A stretch of 18,220 nucleotides of DNA from Pholiota molesta (Eukaryota > Basidiomycota > Agaricomycetes > Agaricales > Strophariaceae): contig JACGCK010000517.1 of the NCBI GenBank assembly GCA_014925825.1, positions 1-18,220 on the forward strand. The letters are read 5' to 3'. Positions 6,648 through 18,220 of the stretch are shown here, in pieces. The translations under genes and the position numbers were made by a program. The notes beneath the pieces were generated by a model that ran no database searches, was not told where the DNA came from, and was given only the letters and a program-made list of their open reading frames with translations. Each line of letters opens with the position of its first letter. The first letter of the stretch is position 1.

Positions 6648-8096
6648 TTAATTAGTAAAATCACTTTGAGTTATAAGCGGTAAATCATTATAAATTTTTA
6701 GTGCTGTTTCCTCGGAGAGGTCGGTTTTTGAATTATCTAATTTAATTCCTCTGATAATAAAACCTGAGGCATTTCTTTTTTTCTCAATATCCCAATTCAT
6801 AGATTGAAGGTTACCAATTAGAAGAGGGGTAAACTGATTAGACTTAATAATACCTACCTCCCCATTAAACAATTTAGACCAAGAATTAAAATTACCAAAT
6901 AAAGTATCAGAATCTAAAGCGTTATTCCCAATTCTAACTGAGCTATTCTTATCTTGAATAAGTCTTTCAGTAATCCAAGCCTTAATAGGATTAGTTACTA
7001 TTATACTTTCAGGATTTATTAAACTTGTAGTATGTTCCCCTCCTCTAGCCAGCATTTGTAGAGAACTTTGTGGGGTTGCAAGTATTCAGTTAATCAGATG
7101 AGGTAAATAACCAGTTAAAATACCAGTAGCTTGGTTATTTTTAGTTAAATTAAATAAATTATTATTAGTTTCTTTAGGTTTATAAGAGAAAACAATGTAC
7201 ACAAATCTTCTAGCAATACCAGTACTACTATTATGAAAATTCCATACCGTGTTACTTGTAACAATAACAAAAGAATTTGGTAACATTTGAGTAGGTGTTT
7301 TATATTTCTCTTCACTAGTTAAAACATCTCCCCCAATGATATTTTTAAGAATTTGAGGTTCAGATCCTAATGTTAAAGGTAATTCAGATATAATCAATAG
7401 TAACTTATCTTTTAATGGGGATAAACCGAATCTACTTTGCAAGTTTCGTAAATTAGTAGTTACAGAGGCTGTTGGACCTAGTAAATGGGAGATCATATTA
7501 GTAAAAGTAGATTTACCAGTACCACCCGGTCCATAAACATATAATGCTATCTGGTAAGTTAAATTATTAGTAATAATAAGATATAAGATAGCTCTAATTA
7601 CACAAAGAACCTTTGGATTATTATTACTAATCTGAGTTAAAAATTCTTGCATAGGTGTATTTAAAATAGAGGCATTAGGATCATAATCACATTGAAGAGT
7701 ATGATTAATATAAAATTCAGGTTTATGAGAAAATGTTTCTCCAGTACTAGTATTTAATACGCAATTTTGGAAAGAAAGAAGCAAACCTTTTGAATTAGCT
7801 AGTGATTTAGATTTTTGTAAACTAAAGGTATGTCTTTGTAATATTAGTATAATACCTTCTACATTCTTAGGGTTAAAATGTTTATAACTTTGAGGGTATT
7901 TCTTAACAATAAAGCTTAGCAAAGAAGATTTTAATTCTTCTAGGGTTTGGCTATACCATATTTTTCTTTCTAAATCATAGTTATAAAAACACTTGCTATC
8001 GATGCAGTATTTAAAGTGAAGATGAATATTTTTAAAATCATTAGCGATGTCCCAGACATTAATTGAAGATGAAGAATTTTTGTTGTTTTTATTCAT
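6648..8096 (-). CDS. SF3 helicase copy G3, in the inverted block
   Basis: Reverse-strand copy giving the same protein as 4072-5520, with the internal TGA at 7086-7088. Its stop codon faces the R repeat at 6268-6443 and its leader runs from 8097 to 8680. It is the first gene of the inverted block, so its 3' end faces a spacer (S3) that is still in forward orientation. This G/S junction has the relative orientation opposite to that in the forward units. No base change that alters the protein was seen. Confidence 0.85.
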
Positions 8097-8680
8097 AGTT
8101 ATAATTTTGTATTTTGCGCGTAGCTTTTTATTTTACCTATATTTACTTATATTTTCTACTTTCCGCAAAGCTACTGCAGGCTCGGTCCCGCGAGGACTAG
8201 GTTCTTAGATATAATAGATTACCTATTTTATTGCGAGAGCGGACCGAGACCAAGCTTTATTTTTTGCTTGCAAAGGGAGCTAGCCCTATTTATTTAAGCT
8301 TAGCCTGCCTGAAGCAGCCAGAGGCAAATAATTTTACCCTTGCCTAAGCAAACCAACACGGCAAAAAGGACTAAGTAGAAATTTAAATCTTTCGCAGCTT
8401 ACCTCCTCTGCTTCCTCCCCCTCCAGCTCTTCGAGGTAGCAATTTTTGTTTTTTTTTTTTTATTTAAAAAACAAAATGCTTCCTTTTCAAGCAGGAGGTT
8501 GCAGGGGAGGAGGTAGCAGAGGTGCGGTAACTTGGAAAGATATATAGGCGAGTCTTAATAGTAAATCTGTAGTGTTAATGAACTCTACATCTTCTTTTAA
8601 ACTTCTTTTTTTTTTTAGAGGTTTATTTTTTTAAAGACTATAATATATCGCGGCACCGAGCCTGCAGTAGCTGGCGGTAA

Positions 8681-8856
8681 AAATATATGTATATAAATTG
8701 TATATTATATGTATAAGTAGCGTTTCCCCCTACACGCCTATTTTACCTACTAAGATAGCCACTCTCATAAAATAATGTAGGGAGTGTAGGGGTAATCGCT
8801 ATAAACTTTATTTTTTCCGCGAGCCTTTTTTTTTTTTTTAGCCAATAGCTTTTTTT
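8681..8856 (-). repeat. Inverted repeat R3'
   Basis: 176 bp, between the leader of reversed G3 and reversed S4. Stem-loop at 8718-8801. Confidence 0.9.
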
Positions 8857-9225
8857 TATTCTTCCTTTGCTCCCCTGCTTCTCTGTGTTATTTTTTTTTT
8901 TGTTTTTTTATAAAAAAAAAAAAATAACAAGAAGCAGAGGGGGTAGAACCCTCGTTTTGATTATTCTGTTTATTAATAATAATAAAAATAAGAATAAACA
9001 AAGCAAAGAGAGTGATATAGTAGCAAAAATGGGGTATTTAGCGATAGCGGAGCAACCCATTTATTGGTATTGGGCTTTTGTTTGTTTTAATATATAGCGG
9101 AGCTGCTAAGCTTATTATTTAATAGAAAATTGGGACGAACTTATTTGTGTGTTTAATACAGGTAGTGCCTTAGCTACTATTAATATAATTATTTTTATGA
9201 ATAACATCACTTGGGTACTATGGCG
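8857..9225 (-). other. Spacer module S4, inverted copy
   Basis: The only reversed S in the window, 369 bp, with the same content as S2 on the other strand. It keeps its usual orientation relative to G3 and G4, showing that G3-S4-G4 was inverted together as one block. Confidence 0.8.
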
Positions 9226-9401
9226 AAAAAAAGCTATTGGCTAAAAAAAAAAAAAAGGCTCGCGGAAAAAATAAAGTTTATAGCGATTACCCCTACACTC
9301 CCTACATTATTTTATGAGAGTGGCTATCTTAGTAGGTAAAATAGGCGTGTAGGGGGAAACGCTACTTATACATATAATATACAATTTATATACATATATT
9401 T
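9226..9401 (+). repeat. Inverted repeat R4
   Basis: 176 bp, between S4 and the 3' end of reversed G4. Stem-loop at 9281-9364. Confidence 0.9.
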
Positions 9402-9605
9402 CGCGGAAGCGAGCCTGCAGTAGCTGGCGGAAAAATCTAAATTTATACTTCTCGCTAGCTGCTAAAGCTGGTTAAGCTGGTAAAGCTGCTACCTCCTCTG
9501 CTACCTCCTCTGCTTCCTCCCCCTCTGCTACCTCGAAGAGGAGGAAGCTAGGGGAGGAGGTAGCAGAGGAGGAAAGCAGAGAGAGGGGGTAGTTATGCAA
9601 AAGAA

Positions 9606-11054
9606 TTAATTAGTAAAATCACTTTGAGTTATAAGCGGTAAATCATTATAAATTTTTAGTGCTGTTTCCTCGGAGAGGTCGGTTTTTGAATTATCTAATT
9701 TAATTCCTCTGATAATAAAACCTGAGGCATTTCTTTTTTTCTCAATATCCCAATTCATAGATTGAAGGTTACCAATTAGAAGAGGGGTAAACTGATTAGA
9801 CTTAATAATACCTACCTCCCCATTAAACAATTTAGACCAAGAATTAAAATTACCAAATAAAGTATCAGAATCTAAAGCGTTATTCCCAATTCTAACTGAG
9901 CTATTCTTATCTTGAATAAGTCTTTCAGTAATCCAAGCCTTAATAGGATTAGTTACTATTATACTTTCAGGATTTATTAAACTTGTAGTATGTTCCCCTC
10001 CTCTAGCCAGCATTTGTAGAGAACTTTGTGGGGTTGCAAGTATTCAGTTAATCAGATGAGGTAAATAACCAGTTAAAATACCAGTAGCTTGGTTATTTTT
10101 AGTTAAATTAAATAAATTATTATTAGTTTCTTTAGGTTTATAAGAGAAAACAATGTACACAAATCTTCTAGCAATACCAGTACTACTATTATGAAAATTC
10201 CATACCGTGTTACTTGTAACAATAACAAAAGAATTTGGTAACATTTGAGTAGGTGTTTTATATTTCTCTTCACTAGTTAAAACATCTCCCCCAATGATAT
10301 TTTTAAGAATTTGAGGTTCAGATCCTAATGTTAAAGGTAATTCAGATATAATCAATAGTAACTTATCTTTTAATGGGGATAAACCGAATCTACTTTGCAA
10401 GTTTCGTAAATTAGTAGTTACAGAGGCTGTTGGACCTAGTAAATGGGAGATCATATTAGTAAAAGTAGATTTACCAGTACCACCCGGTCCATAAACATAT
10501 AATGCTATCTGGTAAGTTAAATTATTAGTAATAATAAGATATAAGATAGCTCTAATTACACAAAGAACCTTTGGATTATTATTACTAATCTGAGTTAAAA
10601 ATTCTTGCATAGGTGTATTTAAAATAGAGGCATTAGGATCATAATCACATTGAAGAGTATGATTAATATAAAATTCAGGTTTATGAGAAAATGTTTCTCC
10701 AGTACTAGTATTTAATACGCAATTTTGGAAAGAAAGAAGCAAACCTTTTGAATTAGCTAGTGATTTAGATTTTTGTAAACTAAAGGTATGTCTTTGTAAT
10801 ATTAGTATAATACCTTCTACATTCTTAGGGTTAAAATGTTTATAACTTTGAGGGTATTTCTTAACAATAAAGCTTAGCAAAGAAGATTTTAATTCTTCTA
10901 GGGTTTGGCTATACCATATTTTTCTTTCTAAATCATAGTTATAAAAACACTTGCTATCGATGCAGTATTTAAAGTGAAGATGAATATTTTTAAAATCATT
11001 AGCGATGTCCCAGACATTAATTGAAGATGAAGAATTTTTGTTGTTTTTATTCAT
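9606..11054 (-). CDS. SF3 helicase copy G4, in the inverted block
   Basis: Second reverse-strand copy, tail-to-head with G3 and separated from it by the inverted spacer S4. The product is the same as in the other intact copies; internal TGA at 10044-10046. Its upstream leader (11055-11632) is a few bases short in homopolymers near its distal end (about 11560-11632), where the low-accuracy stretch described in the findings begins. The coding part is unaffected. Confidence 0.85.
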
Positions 11055-11632
11055 AGTTATAATTTTGTATTTTGCGCGTAGCTTTTTATTTTACCTATAT
11101 TTACTTATATTTTCTACTTTCCGCAAAGCTACTGCAGGCTCGGTCCCGCGAGGACTAGGTTCTTAGATATAATAGATTACCTATTTTATTGCGAGAGCGG
11201 ACCGAGACCAAGCTTTATTTTTTGCTTGCAAAGGGAGCTAGCCCTATTTATTTAAGCTTAGCCTGCCTGAAGCAGCCAGAGGCAAATAATTTTACCCTTG
11301 CCTAAGCAAACCAACACGGCAAAAAGGACTAAGTAGAAATTTAAATCTTTCGCAGCTTACCTCCTCTGCTTCCTCCCCCTCCAGCTCTTCGAGGTAGCAA
11401 TTTTTGTTTTTTTTTTTTATTTAAAAAACAAAATGCTTCCTTTTCAAGCAGGAGGTTGCAGGGGAGGAGGTAGCAGAGGTGCGGTAACTTGGAAAGATAT
11501 ATAGGCGAGTCTTAATAGTAAATCTGTAGTGTTAATGAACTCTACATCTTCTTTTAAACTTCTTTTTTTTTTAGAGGTTTATTTTTTAAAGACTATAATA
11601 TATCGCGGCACCGAGCCTGCAGTAGCTGGCGT

Positions 11633-11807
11633 AAATATATGTATATAAATTGTATATTATATGTATAAGTAGCGTTTCCCCCTACACGCCTATTTTACCT
11701 ACTAAGATAGCCACTCTCATAAAATAATGTAGGGAGTGTAGGGGTAATCGCTATAAACTTTATTTTTTCCGCGAGCCTTTTTTTTTTTTTAGCCAATAGC
11801 TTTTTTT
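11633..11807 (-). repeat. Inverted repeat R4', right inversion breakpoint
   Basis: 175 bp. The leader of reversed G4 is on its left and forward S5 on its right, so the right edge of the inverted block falls here. It lies in the stretch with extra homopolymer losses. Confidence 0.9.
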
Positions 11808-12170
11808 CGCCATAGTACCCAAGTGATGTTATTCATAAAAATAATTATATTAATAGTAGCTAAGGCACTACCTGTATTAAACACACAAATAAGTTCGTCC
11901 CAATTTCTATTAAATAATAAGCTTAGCAGCTCCGCTATATATTAAAACAAACAAAAGCCCAATACCAATAAATGGGTTGCTCCGCTATCGCTAAATACCC
12001 ATTTTTGCTACTATATCACTCTCTTTGCTTTGTTTATTCTTATTTTTATTATTATTAATAAACAGAATAATCAAAACGAGGGTTCTACCCCTCTGCTTCT
12101 TGTTATTTTTTTTTTTTATAAAAAAACAAAAAAAAAATAACACAGAGAAGCAGGGAGCAAAGGAAGAATA
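11808..12170 (+). other. Spacer module S5, slightly shortened copy
   Basis: Forward S of 363 bp, 4-6 bp shorter than its neighbours. The losses are in runs: CAATTTC for CAATTTTC, TACCCATTTT for TACCCCATTTT, CTACCCCTCTG for CTACCCCCTCTG, and GCAGGGAGC for GCAGGGGAGC. No gene is visible. Confidence 0.75.
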
Positions 12171-12345
12171 AAAAAAAGCTATTGGCTAAAAAAAAAAAAA
12201 GGCTCGCGGAAAAAATAAAGTTTATAGCGATTACCCCTACACTCCCTACATTATTTTATGAGAGTGGCTATCTTAGTAGGTAAAATAGGCGTGTAGGGGG
12301 AAACGCTACTTATACATATAATATACAATTTATATACATATATTT
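12171..12345 (+). repeat. Inverted repeat R5
   Basis: 175 bp (one A fewer in an internal run), left flank of G5. Stem-loop at 12225-12308. Confidence 0.9.
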
Positions 12346-12929
12346 TTACCGCCAGCTACTGCAGGCTCGGTGCCGCGATATATTATAGTCTTTAAAAAAA
12401 TAAACCTCTAAAAAAAAAAAGAAGTTTAAAAGAAGATGTAGAGTTCATTAACACTACAGATTTACTATTAAGACTCGCCTATATATCTTTCCAAGTTACC
12501 GCACCTCTGCTACCTCCTCCCCTGCAACCTCCTGCTTGAAAAGGAAGCATTTTGTTTTTTAAATAAAAAAAAAAAAACAAAAATTGCTACCTCGAAGAGC
12601 TGGAGGGGGAGGAAGCAGAGGAGGTAAGCTGCGAAAGATTTAAATTTCTACTTAGTCCTTTTTGCCGTGTTGGTTTGCTTAGGCAAGGGTAAAATTATTT
12701 GCCTCTGGCTGCTTCAGGCAGGCTAAGCTTAAATAAATAGGGCTAGCTCCCTTTGCAAGCAAAAAATAAAGCTTGGTCTCGGTCCGCTCTCGCAATAAAA
12801 TAGGTAATCTATTATATCTAAGAACCTAGTCCTCGCGGGACCGAGCCTGCAGTAGCTTTGCGGAAAGTAGAAAATATAAGTAAATATAGGTAAAATAAAA
12901 AGCTACGCGCAAAATACAAAATTATAACT

Positions 12930-14378
12930 ATGAATAAAAACAACAAAAATTCTTCATCTTCAATTAATGTCTGGGACATCGCTAATGATTTTAAAAATAT
13001 TCATCTTCACTTTAAATACTGCATCGATAGCAAGTGTTTTTATAACTATGATTTAGAAAGAAAAATATGGTATAGCCAAACCCTAGAAGAATTAAAATCT
13101 TCTTTGCTAAGCTTTATTGTTAAGAAATACCCTCAAAGTTATAAACATTTTAACCCTAAGAATGTAGAAGGTATTATACTAATATTACAAAGACATACCT
13201 TTAGTTTACAAAAATCTAAATCACTAGCTAATTCAAAAGGTTTGCTTCTTTCTTTCCAAAATTGCGTATTAAATACTAGTACTGGAGAAACATTTTCTCA
13301 TAAACCTGAATTTTATATTAATCATACTCTTCAATGTGATTATGATCCTAATGCCTCTATTTTAAATACACCTATGCAAGAATTTTTAACTCAGATTAGT
13401 AATAATAATCCAAAGGTTCTTTGTGTAATTAGAGCTATCTTATATCTTATTATTACTAATAATTTAACTTACCAGATAGCATTATATGTTTATGGACCGG
13501 GTGGTACTGGTAAATCTACTTTTACTAATATGATCTCCCATTTACTAGGTCCAACAGCCTCTGTAACTACTAATTTACGAAACTTGCAAAGTAGATTCGG
13601 TTTATCCCCATTAAAAGATAAGTTACTATTGATTATATCTGAATTACCTTTAACATTAGGATCTGAACCTCAAATTCTTAAAAATATCATTGGGGGAGAT
13701 GTTTTAACTAGTGAAGAGAAATATAAAACACCTACTCAAATGTTACCAAATTCTTTTGTTATTGTTACAAGTAACACGGTATGGAATTTTCATAATAGTA
13801 GTACTGGTATTGCTAGAAGATTTGTGTACATTGTTTTCTCTTATAAACCTAAAGAAACTAATAATAATTTATTTAATTTAACTAAAAATAACCAAGCTAC
13901 TGGTATTTTAACTGGTTATTTACCTCATCTGATTAACTGAATACTTGCAACCCCACAAAGTTCTCTACAAATGCTGGCTAGAGGAGGGGAACATACTACA
14001 AGTTTAATAAATCCTGAAAGTATAATAGTAACTAATCCTATTAAGGCTTGGATTACTGAAAGACTTATTCAAGATAAGAATAGCTCAGTTAGAATTGGGA
14101 ATAACGCTTTAGATTCTGATACTTTATTTGGTAATTTTAATTCTTGGTCTAAATTGTTTAATGGGGAGGTAGGTATTATTAAGTCTAATCAGTTTACCCC
14201 TCTTCTAATTGGTAACCTTCAATCTATGAATTGGGATATTGAGAAAAAAAGAAATGCCTCAGGTTTTATTATCAGAGGAATTAAATTAGATAATTCAAAA
14301 ACCGACCTCTCCGAGGAAACAGCACTAAAAATTTATAATGATTTACCGCTTATAACTCAAAGTGATTTTACTAATTAA
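12930..14378 (+). CDS. SF3 helicase copy G5
   Basis: First forward copy after the inverted block, divergently oriented from G4: their start codons face each other across R4'-S5-R5. The protein is the same as at 4072-5520; internal TGA at 13938-13940. The leader is 12346-12929, with one more A than G2 in its central A-run. The 3' hairpin is at 14412-14492. Confidence 0.85.
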
Positions 14379-14582
14379 TTCTTTTGCATAACTACCCCCT
14401 CTCTCTGCTTTCCTCCTCTGCTACCTCCTCCCCTAGCTTCCTCCTCTTCGAGGTAGCAGAGGGGGAGGAAGCAGAGGAGGTAGCAGAGGAGGTAGCAGCT
14501 TTACCAGCTTAACCAGCTTTAGCAGCTAGCGAGAAGTATAAATTTAGATTTTTCCGCCAGCTACTGCAGGCTCGCTTCCGCG

Positions 14583-14758
14583 AAATATATGTATATAAAT
14601 TGTATATTATATGTATAAGTAGCGTTTCCCCCTACACGCCTATTTTACCTACTAAGATAGCCACTCTCATAAAATAATGTAGGGAGTGTAGGGGTAATCG
14701 CTATAAACTTTATTTTTTCCGCGAGCCTTTTTTTTTTTTTTAGCCAATAGCTTTTTTT
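14583..14758 (-). repeat. Inverted repeat R5'
   Basis: 176 bp, right flank of G5. Stem-loop at 14620-14703. Confidence 0.9.
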
Positions 14759-15127
14759 CGCCATAGTACCCAAGTGATGTTATTCATAAAAATAATTATA
14801 TTAATAGTAGCTAAGGCACTACCTGTATTAAACACACAAATAAGTTCGTCCCAATTTTCTATTAAATAATAAGCTTAGCAGCTCCGCTATATATTAAAAC
14901 AAACAAAAGCCCAATACCAATAAATGGGTTGCTCCGCTATCGCTAAATACCCCATTTTTGCTACTATATCACTCTCTTTGCTTTGTTTATTCTTATTTTT
15001 ATTATTATTAATAAACAGAATAATCAAAACGAGGGTTCTACCCCCTCTGCTTCTTGTTATTTTTTTTTTTTTATAAAAAAACAAAAAAAAAAATAACACA
15101 GAGAAGCAGGGGAGCAAAGGAAGAATA
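14759..15127 (+). other. Spacer module S6
   Basis: Forward non-coding S of 369 bp, the same length as S4 and S7. The reverse-strand 76-codon frame at 14887-15117 is mostly homopolymer-encoded Phe/Lys and is not called as a gene. Confidence 0.75.
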
Positions 15128-15303
15128 AAAAAAAGCTATTGGCTAAAAAAAAAAAAAAGGCTCGCGGAAAAAATAAAGTTTATAGCGATTACCCCTACAC
15201 TCCCTACATTATTTTATGAGAGTGGCTATCTTAGTAGGTAAAATAGGCGTGTAGGGGGAAACGCTACTTATACATATAATATACAATTTATATACATATA
15301 TTT
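15128..15303 (+). repeat. Inverted repeat R6
   Basis: 176 bp, left flank of G6. Stem-loop at 15183-15266. Confidence 0.9.
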
Positions 15304-15887
15304 TTACCGCCAGCTACTGCAGGCTCGGTGCCGCGATATATTATAGTCTTTAAAAAAATAAACCTCTAAAAAAAAAAAGAAGTTTAAAAGAAGATGTAGA
15401 GTTCATTAACACTACAGATTTACTATTAAGACTCGCCTATATATCTTTCCAAGTTACCGCACCTCTGCTACCTCCTCCCCTGCAACCTCCTGCTTGAAAA
15501 GGAAGCATTTTGTTTTTTAAATAAAAAAAAAAAAACAAAAATTGCTACCTCGAAGAGCTGGAGGGGGAGGAAGCAGAGGAGGTAAGCTGCGAAAGATTTA
15601 AATTTCTACTTAGTCCTTTTTGCCGTGTTGGTTTGCTTAGGCAAGGGTAAAATTATTTGCCTCTGGCTGCTTCAGGCAGGCTAAGCTTAAATAAATAGGG
15701 CTAGCTCCCTTTGCAAGCAAAAAATAAAGCTTGGTCTCGGTCCGCTCTCGCAATAAAATAGGTAATCTATTATATCTAAGAACCTAGTCCTCGCGGGACC
15801 GAGCCTGCAGTAGCTTTGCGGAAAGTAGAAAATATAAGTAAATATAGGTAAAATAAAAAGCTACGCGCAAAATACAAAATTATAACT

Positions 15888-17336
15888 ATGAATAAAAACA
15901 ACAAAAATTCTTCATCTTCAATTAATGTCTGGGACATCGCTAATGATTTTAAAAATATTCATCTTCACTTTAAATACTGCATCGATAGCAAGTGTTTTTA
16001 TAACTATGATTTAGAAAGAAAAATATGGTATAGCCAAACCCTAGAAGAATTAAAATCTTCTTTGCTAAGCTTTATTGTTAAGAAATACCCTCAAAGTTAT
16101 AAACATTTTAACCCTAAGAATGTAGAAGGTATTATACTAATATTACAAAGACATACCTTTAGTTTACAAAAATCTAAATCACTAGCTAATTCAAAAGGTT
16201 TGCTTCTTTCTTTCCAAAATTGCGTATTAAATACTAGTACTGGAGAAACATTTTCTCATAAACCTGAATTTTATATTAATCATACTCTTCAATGTGATTA
16301 TGATCCTAATGCCTCTATTTTAAATACACCTATGCAAGAATTTTTAACTCAGATTAGTAATAATAATCCAAAGGTTCTTTGTGTAATTAGAGCTATCTTA
16401 TATCTTATTATTACTAATAATTTAACTTACCAGATAGCATTATATGTTTATGGACCGGGTGGTACTGGTAAATCTACTTTTACTAATATGATCTCCCATT
16501 TACTAGGTCCAACAGCCTCTGTAACTACTAATTTACGAAACTTGCAAAGTAGATTCGGTTTATCCCCATTAAAAGATAAGTTACTATTGATTATATCTGA
16601 ATTACCTTTAACATTAGGATCTGAACCTCAAATTCTTAAAAATATCATTGGGGGAGATGTTTTAACTAGTGAAGAGAAATATAAAACACCTACTCAAATG
16701 TTACCAAATTCTTTTGTTATTGTTACAAGTAACACGGTATGGAATTTTCATAATAGTAGTACTGGTATTGCTAGAAGATTTGTGTACATTGTTTTCTCTT
16801 ATAAACCTAAAGAAACTAATAATAATTTATTTAATTTAACTAAAAATAACCAAGCTACTGGTATTTTAACTGGTTATTTACCTCATCTGATTAACTGAAT
16901 ACTTGCAACCCCACAAAGTTCTCTACAAATGCTGGCTAGAGGAGGGGAACATACTACAAGTTTAATAAATCCTGAAAGTATAATAGTAACTAATCCTATT
17001 AAGGCTTGGATTACTGAAAGACTTATTCAAGATAAGAATAGCTCAGTTAGAATTGGGAATAACGCTTTAGATTCTGATACTTTATTTGGTAATTTTAATT
17101 CTTGGTCTAAATTGTTTAATGGGGAGGTAGGTATTATTAAGTCTAATCAGTTTACCCCTCTTCTAATTGGTAACCTTCAATCTATGAATTGGGATATTGA
17201 GAAAAAAAGAAATGCCTCAGGTTTTATTATCAGAGGAATTAAATTAGATAATTCAAAAACCGACCTCTCCGAGGAAACAGCACTAAAAATTTATAATGAT
17301 TTACCGCTTATAACTCAAAGTGATTTTACTAATTAA
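15888..17336 (+). CDS. SF3 helicase copy G6
   Basis: Last complete copy, in direct tandem with G5 through R5'-S6-R6. The protein is the same as the other intact copies; internal TGA at 16896-16898. Conservation of the whole 482-codon frame on both sides of TGA in all five intact copies is compatible with translation through TGA, but copies this similar are probably homogenised and do not count as independent evidence. Confidence 0.85.
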
Positions 17337-17540
17337 TTCTTTTGCATAACTACCCCCTCTCTCTGCTTTCCTCCTCTGCTACCTCCTCCCCTAGCTTCCT
17401 CCTCTTCGAGGTAGCAGAGGGGGAGGAAGCAGAGGAGGTAGCAGAGGAGGTAGCAGCTTTACCAGCTTAACCAGCTTTAGCAGCTAGCGAGAAGTATAAA
17501 TTTAGATTTTTCCGCCAGCTACTGCAGGCTCGCTTCCGCG

Positions 17541-17716
17541 AAATATATGTATATAAATTGTATATTATATGTATAAGTAGCGTTTCCCCCTACACGCCTA
17601 TTTTACCTACTAAGATAGCCACTCTCATAAAATAATGTAGGGAGTGTAGGGGTAATCGCTATAAACTTTATTTTTTCCGCGAGCCTTTTTTTTTTTTTTA
17701 GCCAATAGCTTTTTTT
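17541..17716 (-). repeat. Inverted repeat R6'
   Basis: 176 bp, right flank of G6. Stem-loop at 17578-17661. Confidence 0.9.
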
Positions 17717-18085
17717 CGCCATAGTACCCAAGTGATGTTATTCATAAAAATAATTATATTAATAGTAGCTAAGGCACTACCTGTATTAAACACACAAATA
17801 AGTTCGTCCCAATTTTCTATTAAATAATAAGCTTAGCAGCTCCGCTATATATTAAAACAAACAAAAGCCCAATACCAATAAATGGGTTGCTCCGCTATCG
17901 CTAAATACCCCATTTTTGCTACTATATCACTCTCTTTGCTTTGTTTATTCTTATTTTTATTATTATTAATAAACAGAATAATCAAAACGAGGGTTCTACC
18001 CCCTCTGCTTCTTGTTATTTTTTTTTTTTTATAAAAAAACAAAAAAAAAAATAACACAGAGAAGCAGGGGAGCAAAGGAAGAATA
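17717..18085 (+). other. Spacer module S7
   Basis: Forward S of 369 bp with no credible gene; the last complete module in the window. Confidence 0.75.
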
Positions 18086-18220
18086 AAAAAAAGCTATTGG
18101 CTAAAAAAAAAAAAAAGGCTCGCGGAAAAAATAAAGTTTATAGCGATTACCCCTACACTCCCTACATTATTTTATGAGAGTGGCTATCTTAGTAGGTAAA
18201 ATAGGCGTGTAGGGGGAAAC
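18086..18220 (+). repeat. Inverted repeat R7, cut by the window end
   Basis: The first 135 bp of R, ending within the right arm of the stem-loop that starts at 18141. The array therefore continues to the right. Confidence 0.85.

Larger units (their letters stand above)
6268..11807 (-). mobile_element. Inverted two-unit block G3-S4-G4 bounded by R repeats
   Basis: About 5.5 kb in reverse orientation within a forward array. Both edges lie in opposed R copies (6268-6443 and 11633-11807), as expected for one homologous or site-specific inversion across R. No recombinase gene is present in the window, so host recombination or an assembly choice between isomers would have to account for it. Confidence 0.7.

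Noticed and set aside
8867..9097. 76-codon frame in S4, also at 14887-15117 and 17845-18075 on the reverse strand
   Set aside because: It is open in only three of seven S copies, depending on run length; low-complexity Phe/Lys/Asn composition and overlap with a hairpin argue against a gene.
1..18220. CRISPR array or chromosomal satellite
   Set aside because: The units are about 2.95 kb with a conserved gene and paired inverted repeats; there are no short regularly spaced repeats with unique spacers and no flanking unique DNA.

Overview
The window is a concatenated array of one small replicon-like unit of about 2.95 kb, present six times plus partial ends, with nothing else in it. Each unit has two single-copy modules separated by a 176-bp inverted repeat. 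Module G (about 2.23 kb) carries the only credible gene, a D5/P4-type superfamily 3 (SF3) helicase. Module S (about 367 bp) is non-coding. Reading left to right, the order is S+ G+ S+ G+ S+ G- S- G- S+ G+ S+ G+ S+, with a copy of the inverted repeat (R or its complement R') at every junction.

The sequence suggests an organelle, most probably a mitochondrial or plastid plasmid-like element of a fungus or green alga. The coding sequence is very AT-rich and uses almost only AGA for arginine. The non-coding DNA is full of short GC-rich palindromic clusters and polypurine/polypyrimidine hairpins set in A/T runs, as in many algal and fungal organelle genomes. A TGA codon sits where the protein family has a conserved tryptophan, which fits organelle codes with UGA = Trp. 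A perfect match to the yeast mitochondrial promoter nonanucleotide ATATAAGTA lies just upstream of the gene. The host cannot be named from this window, and mitochondrion versus plastid is unresolved.

Layout: helicase copies lie at 1120-2566 (+, two single-base frameshifts), 4072-5520 (+), 6648-8096 (-), 9606-11054 (-), 12930-14378 (+) and 15888-17336 (+). Each has a leader of about 580 bp with hairpins, a GC-rich element and the promoter-like motif. Each is followed by a polypurine hairpin with a perfect 19-bp stem, a second GC-rich element and the R repeat. The five intact copies give the same protein by translation, split by TGA into 336 and 135 codons in a single 482-codon frame.

Working model (inference): the monomer is a circle G-R'-S-R, formally like the yeast 2-micron plasmid in having two unique regions divided by inverted repeats that allow flip-flop isomers. 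The helicase would unwind DNA during replication, and the conserved 84-bp stem-loop inside R and the structured S module are candidates for the cis-acting origin. The middle block (about 6268-11807) is explained by one inversion between opposed R copies. The first unit and the stretch around 11560-12160 carry an excess of homopolymer deletions that look like assembly or polishing errors.
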